Assembly: GCA_964030475.1 (NCBI GenBank)
Contig: CAXIPT010000003.1
Coordinates: 5,199,635 to 5,263,634, forward strand
Reading direction: 5' to 3'
DNA from: Tethya wilhelma
Taxonomy: Eukaryota > Porifera > Demospongiae > Tethyida > Tethyidae
Length of the DNA stretch: 64,000 nucleotides
Shown: positions 42,691 to 53,971 of the stretch, piece after piece
Position numbering within the stretch: position 1 is the stretch's first letter
Layout: the number at the start of each line of letters is the position of its first letter
Notes under the pieces: model-generated
Databases searched by the model: none
Told to the model about the DNA's origin: nothing
What the model saw: the letters and a program-made list of their open reading frames with translations, nothing else
Program-made: the position numbers and the translations under genes

Positions 42691-44969
42691 TCAATCATGA
42701 ATTAGTTTGGCTTTGATAATCTCCTCAGCAATGCTTATCTGTCCAATTTCCATAAGCTTGTCAGCTAGTGTTGTCCATGTTAGAACACCACCAGACTTCT
42801 TTGTCACAAAATCGTCTTTTCGTAGCCATGCTGTCACCATATCATCAGGAAGGGTCTTCATCTTGTTCAGTTTGAACACACTCAGCCCCAGTGCTCCACC
42901 AAGACGTTTAATCTGGTCTCCATCCAATTTGATTAAGTAATCGAGAACATTGTACCAATCACTATCATCTGGATGTAAAATAATAGAGTATACAAAGTCT
43001 ATTGCATTCAATGAATAAAATAAAATATTATTAAAAGACAATAATTATTGTGGAATCATAGCTACTCAATAACTCACTGATTTCTACACTACGATCACCA
43101 TGGTTACCAGGAGTGGACTCTGACCTCTACAGAAACCATACACAGTTGACTCAATGATAGTCATGGTAATATCTCTCCATCACTATATAACTCACCTCAG
43201 ATTGAACTGTGGCCCCTGTAGAGGGTGGGGCAAATGGGTTGTCATGATGACCAGGCCCTATGAATGAAGACAATCATCAATAAGTAATGACGGACATAAA
43301 CTCTGTGTCATTCAGTGACTCATACCTGTTACCGCTGGCACAAAGGCCTGTAGTTTAAAGCTCTTTTCAGCTTTGGTACCACCAACTCTTAATATACAGT
43401 TTAGTTTCCCAACTGGTTCACTGACACAAGAGGTATGCAATTTAACTTGCAACAAAAAACGACGAGGTATAAAGGGAGAGATATTTGGAGATGGGGGGAG
43501 AGGTATATCTTTGACTGGGATCTGCACATGTGTGTGTGTGGGTGTGTGAGAGAGAGAGAGAGAGAGATTCCTAATTAATTTTGATTGGGATACAATACTT
43601 GACTACTTGATGTTATAACGTCAGCATACCTTGGTAGTCGTGTGTCCATAATTTTCAACCACATATCCTTGTCCTCTAATGTCCTCATGAGGAATGATCA
43701 GCTCAAACTCCTCTGAACCTTCAGCAAGTTCAACTGACTCAAAAGCGTCAAAGAACGGTTTATAGTTAGGGAACCTTTCCTCCATCTCATTCATGAGATG
43801 CTATAGATAATTACATGAGCACAATATTTAATTGGTGTACACATCAACTATACTGTACGACAATGGGCATGCTACAATAATTATGTCATAGTTATATAAC
43901 AGACTGACCAACCTTTAAGAATGTATTGTGTCTATAGCATACAGAAAATAATGTATGCATACAGAGGCCAAGATCACAAAAGGGCTTCAGTGCTGTATTC
44001 ACTGGAGTAATGAACACTGCAGTGTATTCTTCTTCAATACCTTTTGATAACAAACATTTTTAGAAGGCATTAGTAACTGTAAATACACTATAATATTCAG
44101 TATATAAGGCTTACATCTTGGTCCACCTATAGCAACTTTACAGAATGATTTGAGAGAAACCATCCCAATGTGAGAATGAAAATCAAACTCTCCTCCTGGT
44201 AGCTCTGTAAATCTGTATGGTGGTTCTTTGTCTGTTGAGTGCAGAAATGTTAATTCACAGACATATTTTGGTGAGACAAGCTTTGCATAGTGTAACATCG
44301 ACAGCTGAATTTCTTTCTGAAAGCTGTTGTTAAAGGTTGAGATTTTATATATGGGACTTAGCAACTTTAGTCCCTGTGGAAGAGTGAAGGAATTATTTGA
44401 ATCAGGGACAAAAGTTTGGATCCGTACAATAATGGAATTGTTCCCTGCAACAGCCTCAGTGGGCACATCAATTGTGATCCCTTGGTAAGGGTCTACTATA
44501 TTTTTTTCACGTCGATCCACAACCTCAAGATGGGGAGGTAACAGAGGGAAGAGTCTGGGAAGAATGAGAGGATTTATTAGGACCATTGTAAAATATTTGC
44601 AATTGTGCATGGCCATGCACGTAAAATTCTAGTCTAGTCCCATTTTTTGGGGCTCTACAAGAAGCAATTATTTAATTGTAGGTATGAACCCTGATAATAA
44701 ATTGAATACAAGCCATTTTCTTACCCCAAACTAGAACCACGAAATTCCTCCATCATCTGTGTCTTGTCCTATAAAACAATATGCATCAATTGCTGATTCA
44801 ATCCATACTGACACATTATATGCCTGCATATATACATACCTGTACATCAGGCTTTCCAGCTGCAGCTAGTAGAGAGTTCAGGGTGAGTGCAGGGAGTGGG
44901 GATAGGAAGTCAGGTATACATAAATGTTTTATAAGGGTGGTCAGACAAGCCCATGCATGGACTGTGTTA
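42691..44969 (-). CDS. ZU5-death domain protein (5' end not found)
   Basis: Exons 44840-44969, 44725-44768, 44115-44554, 43913-44040, 43630-43800, 43326-43521, 43196-43257, 43078-43126 and 42691-42968 keep phase. The first listed exon opens mid-codon, so earlier exons are missing. The large exon carries a ZU5 domain (DPYQGITIDVPTEAVAGNNSIIVRIQTF, LLSPIYKIS, GGEFDFHSHIGMVSLKSFC). A UPA-like region follows (AVFITPVNTALKPFCDLGL, LLQVKLHTSCV). The C-terminal about 90 residues form a death domain (DWYNVLDYLIKLDGDQIKRLGGALGL, MVTAWLRKDD, LTWTTLADKLMEIGQISIAEEI). ZU5-UPA-DD is the supramodule of UNC5, ankyrin and PIDD; lacking Ig/TSP or LRR parts in view, this is probably a cytoplasmic signalling adaptor. 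Confidence 0.8.
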
Positions 44970-45342
44970 CTAAGAAAATTTTACATAACTTGAAAGGTAC
45001 CGTATTTTTTTCTAATTCAAGTGCACATTTTTGATCCTTTTCCCCCCCCTCTTTTCTTTTCCCCACTCCAATGAAAGGGGGGGCACTTGACATGCACTAA
45101 CAGGAACTACAGGTTATTTTCAAGTATGCTCAGTATAGAGTACTATCCACTAGTGCTACCGTACTAAGCTTCGAGGCCACACCCAGTACCTGCTGTCAGC
45201 TCAGTGGTAATCACACCATTTTGTTAGTGTGGATAATTTAAAATTGACTACAAGATGAACATTTCTATTTGACAAAAGGACAGCTGACTCACTTTCTAGG
45301 TAAATCTGGCAAGCAATAATACTCTATGATCTTACTGCATAC

Positions 45343-45897
45343 TAGTCTCGCGTAGCCAGACCCCTTTCGTTCCGCCTATATGGCTCCGCGGGAAAGGGGT
45401 CTGGTCTGTGACGCATACTAAACCTGTGCAGATGGAATGCAATTATCGCATAACAAGCTGGAAAATTTTTCAATTTTTTGGGCGGGGTAAGTAACATTTA
45501 GTCTTCTCGGGCCTATATTTCTTGCTCTTGACGGAGCAGAGTATGGCAGCGTTAGCTACTCTTGGTTGCTTGCTATAAGCTGTTAAGAAGATCTGCCATC
45601 GCTAAAAACACGTATTTTTTATCTAAGAGCCGACGTATTTTCGCAAAGACACATACGCTCCTCTCACGTTCTCTGTTCTTCCAGCAATTTCACTTGAAAA
45701 CTCTTTTGTGCGACGTTTCTATTTAACGCGCACAGAAGTTATTGATCAATCGCAGAGCGATAATTACGTGTTCTGTGATTTCATTGGTCAGGCCGAAATT
45801 CCTGGCCTCTGCACAGGTTTAGTATGCGTGATAGACCAGACCCCTTTCCCGCGGAGCCATATAGGCGGAGTAAAAGGGGTCTGGCTACACGAGACTA
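45343..45897. mobile_element. Large foldback element, family B (555 bp)
   Basis: About 90-bp terminal inverted repeats at 45343-45435 and 45808-45897 (TAGTCTCG...AGCCAGACCCCTTT...CGCATACTAAACCTGTGC). Each arm is itself a near-palindrome (CCAGACCCCTTT...AAAGGGGTCTGG). TACTGC flanks both sides. The core has no transposase. Confidence 0.85.
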
Positions 45898-47191
45898 ACT
45901 ACATACTGCTTTCGGGTATAGGCAGTTTTTTTTCACTAAACACATGTTCCCCAACTTGATTGACAGCTGGTTTGGTCACAGAACTGATAGCTCAGTTTAT
46001 ATGCTAAAATTCACACTTGAAACAGAGAACAAATACTATCTACGAGGGAAAGCAACACTTAATCATCTTCACGCATTTTCCTAGATATTCCAGGCAGCTG
46101 CTTCCAAGGAAGCAAAAAACAGAGCATTTCCTGGAACCACTAGGTATGGATATGGTTCACTGATATTTTCATTATACCATTTTAATCCCAAGCCAACTTA
46201 CCACTGAACAAGTGCCTTATAATCGTCTTTGTCCAGAGGAGGTGCGAAAGTGCCTTATAATCGTCTTTGTCCAGAGGAGGTGCGAAAGTGGTTTAGTACA
46301 TTTCGCCGACGTCTACAATCATTTCACCTACCGGAAGTCAGAGTATTAATTCGCCTACGCGTTTTCAAGTGGAGGCGCATTAAAAACAGTGATGCGGGTG
46401 CGAATGCACAAAGACAAGGCCCTGGGCCTAAGGACTAGAAAAATAGAGTTACTAAGATCAAGCAGGATTCCTAAATTGTGAGGCTATCAAGAGACTGGAA
46501 AAATTCGTGAAAAGAAGCCTTTTCTGACTGCCAAACCACTGACAATCGCGATCGTGATCACGGGGAGTTAGAGCTAAGTTTTTGGCACAGTCCTCTTCTG
46601 TGTAAGCTTTAAACTTGCTGGGTAGATGTAGGGATAGTTAAACTGTGCAGCAATGGCATCGCTTTTAATAGTTAGGCTACCAAGCTCAGGAAAAAAGCTT
46701 TAGACGAACGGCAAAATTAGACTAAGTTTTCTCCACAGGCTTTCTGCAGGTAAGCTTGAAGCTTGCAATAATCCTGCAATAAGCTACCAAAAGCCTGAAA
46801 GAAGTAAAAAGTAGTAAGTGAGAAAGTAAAAAGAAAGTAAGTTCTTGAGCTGTCTTTGTAAGTAAAAAAAAAAAAAAAGGAGGCGTAGCTACTTAGCATT
46901 ATTGTGATAGGCGTTTTATATTGTGCGCATCACCTACATTACGTAATTGTGTTACTTCCGGTAGCTGTGCCCCGGCCCCCAACGTTTAACTACAAGTTCC
47001 AAAGCAACTCGGTTAACCGTTCATAATAGCAAGAATTGGGCGGTTAATCAATTTGACAATGCTAATTAATATTAAAATGGCTTCCACAGTTACAGACGTA
47101 TCTGATTGGATAACGAATTGAGTTGTCAGAGCAGTGCTACACCAAATGATATAATAATTATAAATTATTGTGTCAATGAATAATTCAAACA
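45898..47191. other. Intergenic region with a 38-bp tandem duplication
   Basis: A 38-bp unit beginning AGTGCCTTATAATCGTC is repeated at 46211 and 46249. A short frame over it (46229-46438) has no recognisable domain and is probably non-coding. An A-rich run lies at 46864-46878. No other feature seen. Confidence 0.5.
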
Positions 47192-50100
47192 TCATTTCTT
47201 TTTCTTTGCAAATCTTTCTTTGGCCCCCAGCACTTGCCCCTGCATCTCCTCAGGGATGCTGCCAAACACTGCCGAGGGGATGACCTGCTTCTCTAGACCC
47301 AGTGATACTTCTTCCACTTCCTCTCCTTCACTTTCCTCCCCACTGTCAGCGAGGTTGATCTCATCAGGATTAGCAGAGGCTTTGGCTAGCTCCTCCATTT
47401 CAGCAGATGCTTCAGCACTCCTGATGAATGATACAACATCCAATAACTAGGAACAGCCACCAGTAATCAAAACATACACGTACTTGACAAAAGCCATGCT
47501 CTTTTGTTTCGGCTCATCCTTCTTGGCTTCCTCGGCTATTCTCCTAGCTTGCTCCTCCAGGAGCTTCATCTCATCAAGACTTTCGCCTGAACCATGCCAG
47601 GAAGAAGAACCGGTAACATTAGATTGTCAAACAAGCTCTTGTCCGGTCTCATGCATTTTACTAACCTGAAGCCAGAGGGATGTCCTTTGAAGAGGCTGCT
47701 AACATTTGTGCCGACATGAAGTTCACCTAAAAAAGCGACAAAACATTATAAAGAATTCAATTGTCACTACTGTGTTCAACACCACCCACCTGTGTGTTGA
47801 ACTGCGCCTGAACACTCCTCTTGATTCTCAGCATCTCTCTGAACGTGTCCTCATTACCATGACGAACTTCAAACTCTTGCCATGCCTTCCAGTAAGATTT
47901 GCTAGTCCGTGGGTCACTGATCTGAGAGCCGTGACTGAACACTGCACGGGCACGATCAATCTCGCCTAGCTTCGTCTCCAACTGGGCATATCTCAAACAC
48001 ATTTCCCTACAATAACAAGAATACCCAATGAATACACACACAATGTCATAAGTCTATCTTGACACTAGCCTCGTCCTCAGGTTCCCCTTTGACCTTTCAC
48101 TCTCCTCCTTTCTGTGAGTGAAATGTCAAAGGAGAGCCTGGGGACAAGGCTATCTCGACACAATGATGGCTGACAAGAAAAAAGCAAGGGAATCACCTGG
48201 CTCCTTCATCGGGTAGGACCTCAATGGCCCTCTCGTAGATCTCTCTAGTGTGAGTGATACCGAATGTGTCTGCAGCTCTCTTCAGGTACACATTGAACAT
48301 CTAAAGGAGAAAATGAGGTAAGTATAGTACTTTCCAAAAAGTTTTTGAAGTAAAACCTACCTCTAGTTGCTCTTCTGGTGCCACTGCTTTAGTAGCTCTG
48401 TCATAAATGGCCATAGCGTGTCTGGCGAGACCATGTTCCTCCTCCAGCTTGGCATAGAGGAGGTAAAGAGCTGTGAGCATGCACAAGATAATATGGATAG
48501 AGAATACATCAGCAGGAGTGTCCATACTACAATGTAACTCATACGTTTGGCAAACTTGGCTGGACAGCTGTCTAGTGCCTGGTCAAAGAGATCTCGAGCT
48601 CTTTCCAATTTCTTGCCACCCTAAGTATGAGAAACCATCAAAACAACATGAGGGTCTTCCTTCTGTCACCACACACAGCTAGCAGGCATCACTCACATAT
48701 CTCTTCACAAACTTTGAGAGATAGGTGTTCCAAATGTCAAACACATGTGGCCATTTGAATAGGGCCACACCTCTCTCATATGCCTGCAATAGTGCAATAC
48801 AAGTATACAGTGTTACTACCATAGCAAGATTGTTGGAAATCTCTTTCAAATTTTACTTTAAAAGCTTCCTCAAAATAGTTGTGCTCCTCAAGGAAGAGGC
48901 CATAATTGAGAATGATCTGTGGTGTAGCTATCTTCAAGTCGATGATTCTGTTGTACACAGCTTTGGTGGACTGTAAACAAGTAGAGTATGTGAGTAACTA
49001 CATCATGTCAAAATGGCTGTCTGGGAAAGGAAGATATTCTTTTAGAATTTACGTAGCACACCTCGAAGGTTCCCAGGCTCTCCTCCAAGTCAGCGTACAT
49101 GGACCACACTCGGAGAGATCGAAAGAGACGATTCTGAACTGGTTCAGTCTTGTCGTGGTAGGCTGCTCTCTTGGCAGGCATGGCCGTGGCACGTCGTATC
49201 AGCTGGAGAGCTCTGTTATAGTTTCTGAGGAGAATGGAAACAAATAGAGAGTGCACATGAACAGAGGTTCAGTCAAGGGTGTCGTGTTCTTCTTACTCGT
49301 GTCTCAGTTCCATCTCCACGTACTCACACCACACAGCTGCGAGATCATCCACGTGTCTGTAGTTCACCTTGGTGGCCTTTTCAAAAATTACACGAGCCTG
49401 CAACCACAAGGAGAATGGCAAAACTAAAGATTCAAACAGCAACCCTAGCCTGGACTGTCTACCTCAGCCAGCTGCTCATTGTCCTCGTAAAACTTGGCAA
49501 AATACACCCAGAGAGTGTGGGGTTTACCAACAGCTTTTTCGATGTCAATGGTTTGTACAGCCTCTGTGAAAGTGTTGATGACCTGAAGAAATATTGAGAT
49601 AATAAAGCATCGCAGATGTTTGGAAAGTCCTGTTTGATATGGAAACTCACATCTCTTGGTTTACCCACATAAAGTTTAACTCTTTTCAACCACTCGTGAA
49701 CATTGTGTGGATTCTGTCTCAACAGCACACTAAGGGTTAACAATAAAACTTGAATCAACTGACACAAAAATTTAACAAAAATCCTACCTATTGAGCAAGT
49801 ATGGTCTTCTGTCCATTAGCTCCTCAAACCGAGCAAGACGTAATTCCAAGTCAAGATCATCTTCACATAGAAATGTTATCTTTTGACTTAGATATGATCT
49901 TATAATAATAGTGGCTTACCCTCTTCACTTGGTCCCATTTCACTGGTAGTCTCCATCTTAGCATTGATCATACTCTCTTCAAACTGAGCATAGGCATCAA
50001 ACACCTGGCCAAAGTCCCTCACAGTAGTGACAGTTTGGATAGCTTCTTCATAAATATCACGAGCCTGGAAGTAAGTGAGAGTGAGAGAGAGTATATACAA

Positions 50101-51408
50101 GCACACTTTCATACTCTGATAGCTATGATTGTGAACTAACCTTTTCAAAATGGCCTCCTCTGATGTAGTAGTCGGCCAAGGAGCACCACAGCTGACCAAT
50201 CATGTCCGTGAAACGTCTCAGTCCCCCTCTGATGATTGGCTCCACTTTCAAACTGGTGATCTAGACAAATGGTTATAGCCTTACCTCACTACAAAGGAAA
50301 CGCAGATAGTCAGTATACCTTGGTTGGGTTCTTTGAAATGAGCATGCACAGCTCCTGCCACAGCTGGTGTTTAGGCTTGCCTTCTTTAGACACGAACTTA
50401 TCCTAACAAAGAAAACATCTTTACTTCAACTTATTAAATGTAGCTATAACCACACACATACGTCATTGACAATGTCTGCTAGCTTCAGAGCAGCTTCATC
50501 CAATCTTCCAATGGACACAAGATACTCAATATACTCCTCTGCATTTTCAGGACAAAGCTACACACAAAGAATGCATGACTTGTCAAGTACATACTATAAA
50601 AAATTAATACATGCACTCTTGTCTCTACGATTTATTCTACCAAACATTGCCCCACCTTCAAGTATCGCCTGTACACCCTGACAGCTGTTTCTGGTAGCTC
50701 GTGGGACCTGATGAACTTGATGTAGAGAGGCCATATTCTGTTGTGCTGAGTCAGCGGTAGGGCTCTCAGTGCCCTATCAAAGGTCCTCCTTGTCCGAGTG
50801 ATCTTACACTGATCCATTAGAAACTGACAATAGTCGAACCATATCCGAGGCATCTTGTGTGTGTGTAGGTATAGGAGATATAGCTATAAATTAGAGTGAT
50901 AGTACAAATGTATTTTAATCTGAATGTATGCCTAGTTATATTATGTACCTTGTGTAGAAAGACGAGTGCTCTTTCGTATGCATTGTTCACCTCCTCGTAT
51001 GCAGGATCAGTAATGCGCTTCCCTTTCACTTGCTTGCGTCGTAACTTCAGATAGTGGTACCACAGTTTGTAGCTGAAATATGAATCATTAAACAAAAACT
51101 GTATACAGTGGTTGTTTTAATAGCTCCATGCTCACCTTCCTGGGAGCTGCTTCACCGCTCTCTCGTAGACCAAGTTGACGACAGCTTTTGGAGCACTGGA
51201 TTTGTGTTCAATGTACCTCATCCAGCATTTCACCTGGAAGGGATGGCGGAGGATCTCTTCCTCATAAGGAAGGTCGCTCTCCTCCTGCAAGAGGGTGATG
51301 GATGGTGTGCATTAATTGGAATAAGCTGCACTTGTAGGCCAGAATGAAGGAAGTATCTGTATGAATACTTACGAAAATTAGGTCTTTGGAAACTTCAACT
51401 TCAGACAT
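47192..51408 (-). CDS. XAB2: XAB2/SYF1, HAT-repeat splicing factor
   Basis: Twenty-two exons join in phase to 862 residues (human about 855): 51373-51408, 51136-51284, 50949-51072, 50656-50853, 50462-50557, 50319-50402, 50141-50260, 49920-50064, 49788-49860, 49651-49729, 49463-49582, 49297-49397, 49062-49224, 48857-48970, 48697-48783, 48545-48620, 48361-48470, 48197-48300, 47790-48006, 47666-47726, 47484-47586, 47192-47420. Many HAT/TPR helices are visible ([90 protein letters not shown]), then an acidic tail ending in KKKK. It is a scaffold of the Prp19/NTC-related spliceosome complex and, in mammals, links to transcription-coupled repair through XPA and CSA/CSB. Confidence 0.95.
48066..48152. 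mobile_element. Tiny foldback element, family B (87 bp)
   Basis: In an XAB2 intron. TAGCCTCGTCCTCAGG...TTTGACCTTTCACTC pairs with GAGTGAAATGTCAAA...GCCTGGGGACAAGGCTA around a short loop. Confidence 0.72.
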
Positions 51409-51539
51409 GATACATTCAATCAACAAACTCGAGAGAGGTCCTTGTCTAGGGGAGTTTCAGCACAAAGAGTTATTACCTGCAACGTAAAAGTTGCTAAGTT
51501 TTCTGTCGACCTTTACCTTGTTTGGGTGGTCCAGTCAAA
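51409..51539. promoter_or_regulatory. Divergent promoter of XAB2 and double-death-domain gene
   Basis: 131 bp between opposite start codons. Inferred shared promoter; no specific motif identified. Confidence 0.42.
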
Positions 51540-52294
51540 ATGGAAGACCTAACACTACAGCAGCTTGAAGCAGAGCTGAAGACGGTCGTGGATTGGTTTC
51601 AGCTCGGGATTCAGTTGGGATTACAGCCTGACGTTTTGAGGGCCATTAGAATCGACAGACATGACACTGCTGATTGTAGGCTCGAGATGTTGATGAAGTG
51701 GAAGCAAGTTGAAAGGCCCACCTGGAAGAAAGTTTGTCAAGGACTCAGAAATATCGGCCTGAGAAGACTTGCAGACGACATTCATGACAAATATTACGGT
51801 ATGTTGTCATTTCTGCGTTCTCATTGAATCCTTTGACTGTGCTATGAATCCCTATAAATTTATCTGTCCTCTGGAAGGTCCCAACTCCTCTCAGCTACAA
51901 GCCTCTGAACCAGAGCCTCCACAACCAGGTAGGTACTTAGACATTCAGTATAAATTTGTACCAGTATGTACACATTGTGATAGTGCAAAGTTTTGCTCCA
52001 GATTATTCTCGTCTTGCAAAGATAAAGAAGTACCTTTACTCGATGCCCATGAGATCGCAGTTTGATCTTGGACTGGAGCTGGGTCTCAACTACACGAGGC
52101 TACGGAAACTGAAAGAAGAACAGCCGACTGAATTTCTCACGGAGCTGATAGCAGCCTGGCTTAGAAAGGAAGATGATGTCAAGAGTACGAGTTGGGCAAC
52201 ACTTGTGGCTGCTCTGAAGGAGGAGATGGTTGGTCAAGGTGGAATCGCAACCAACATAGAATCTACTGAGGACTTATCAGGTGGTGATACTTGA
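51540..52294 (+). CDS. Small tandem death-domain protein
   Basis: Exons 51540-51798, 51878-51928 and 52002-52294 join in phase to 200 residues. Residues 3-85 form one death fold (LEAELKTVVDWFQLGIQLGLQPDVLRAI, MLMKWKQVERPTWKKVCQGLRNIGLRRLADDI). A Pro/Glu linker follows, then a second (about 108-185: FDLGLELGLNYTRLRKLKEEQP, ELIAAWLRKEDDVKSTSWATLVAALKEEM). No other domain exists, so it is probably an adaptor that links death-fold receptors or kinases by homotypic contacts, in the style of FADD but DD-DD. The ZU5-death gene lies 7 kb away on the other strand with the same AWLRK motif in its death domain. Confidence 0.82.
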
Positions 52295-52395
52295 ACAATG
52301 ACGTATTTTTTAAATGTATTTAGACACTGTAAGTGTACATGATTGTATTGGTAGCATGGTTTAATAGTCCTTGGTTTAGGTGAATACATTTATAT

Positions 52396-53756
52396 TCATT
52401 TTGTACTTCTCATCTTGATCGTAAACTGCTCCATACCCTGTAATGCATGTACAAAGGATAGAGTGACATTGCTTCACTCCCAGACTCTCAACAAACAATT
52501 GTACCTACCTCTGGCTGACCAGATACTTGTCTTCTGTGTACATGGTGATGCATTTGAGGTAGAGCAGCTAAAGTGAATGAGAATTTCATTGACACGTTTG
52601 GCACAGTGTTGTAAAGAGTACGCACCATCTTTATCTGGCAAAGCTCCTAGAAGTTGGAAAGGAGGACGGTGTCCTCCAGATCCATCAAATGAAGCAGGAG
52701 TGACGCTACGTCTGATCAAAGTGAATGTTTTATGGTATACACATGTATCAGTGTATGTTCAATTCCTAATACAGATGAGATATGCATGACTGTACCTTCT
52801 CAAAGTCTCATACATTCCCTGGTTGAAGAGCATAAAGTATCGTGGTGTAAATAAAACACAGACACACACCTAAATCTAACATTACATGTACCTGCAACTT
52901 TTGGTTCTGTCTTGTTTTTTCCATCAGCCTCTCTGAGACCTCATTGCACTTTGATTTGGTCGTCTCCAATTCTTTCTTCAAGTCAGCCACTTTTGACTTC
53001 AAAGTGGCTATTTCTGACTTGCTAACAGCTTGCTGGTGTTCATAGTAGCTCTCTTGCTGCCGTGTCTTCTCCATGGACTTTGTGGCAAGGTACTCCTGAT
53101 AGGCTCTCTCTTGGTGGGCCTGCAACAAGGTACATTCAAGATGCATTATGATGGTGGTGATGACCTATAGTTCACACTGCTTTACGGAAAAAAATTAAAG
53201 TACTTGGTAAGTCCAGAAAGACATTGCTCTTGATGTTATTTCCATAATTACTTCTGGTCTCTGACCAGCTAGTACCATCTGTTAGAGGACATCAATATGA
53301 TATGTGTGTGAGCAAAGTGAAATTGATTTTAACAATGACAACCTTTGCTCACCGATTTGTACTCTTCAGTTGGCTGCATGTCCATCTTCACTATGTCAAA
53401 TTGTCCAGGCAAAGATGTGTCACCTGAAAACATGATGACTTAAATTCACAGGATGGTGTGCTATTTAGTTACTCACATGCTGGACACACTGACTGCCTCC
53501 CGAATTCTCTTGTGCCATCCTCTTCACAGAAGATGTCTGTGTGTGCCAGTTTTAGTCAAAGACTAATACAATAAAATACATGTCCAATTCACAGAATTAT
53601 GTTTTGAAGGAGGATACGAGAGCAAGAAGTCACCTAGAACAGCAGGGGAAACATGAATGAAACACACTGAAACTGAAATTAAACCATACTCACCCAAGCC
53701 ACTCCATTCAGTCTCCTCCTGCATTTCTTGAAGTTACAAACTAGTTCGTCATCCAT
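52396..53756 (-). CDS. CCNB1IP1: CCNB1IP1 / HEI10 RING-type E3 ligase
   Basis: Exons 53694-53756, 53618-53633, 53477-53536, 53353-53423, 53204-53278, 52892-53119, 52796-52818, 52626-52711, 52509-52567 and 52396-52437 join in phase to 240 residues. The RING starts at once: LVCNFKKCRRRLNGVAW, then VTSCS from a 16-nt microexon, HIFCEEDG, QSVCPAC. Next come FDIVKMDMQPTEEYKSMVLAGQRPEVIMEI and a coiled coil (HQERAYQEYLATKSMEKTRQQ, LMEKTRQNQKLQ). In other eukaryotes HEI10 marks meiotic crossover sites and promotes crossover maturation. Length compares with 277 residues in human; the shorter C-terminal tail explains the difference. Confidence 0.92.
53618..53633 (-). other. 16-nt microexon within CCNB1IP1
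   Basis: Flanked by TTCTAG and GTATCC. Reading VTSCS plus the first base of the following His codon, it restores the second RING Cys/His pair; without it the RING would lack metal ligands and the frame would shift. Confidence 0.82.
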
Positions 53757-53971
53757 AATAATATTGCTTTGGTGGTGATGATTCTAACGTGGCTTTGAAC
53801 TTCAGAAGTTGAGATTGACATGCACATTGAAGGAGTGACCAGCTGCTTTCATTTATTTTTCCCGCCGCCCCGCGGCGCGCGCACTACCCTCATCAGATGA
53901 GGTCAGGTTGAATCATGAAATTTCAATTTCCATGCATTGTACAAAAATAATGAACATAAGTGATCGGGTTG

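Noticed and set aside
46229..46438. 69-codon frame after the 38-bp repeat
   Set aside because: Starts without ATG, spans the tandem repeat, no recognisable domain or splice context.
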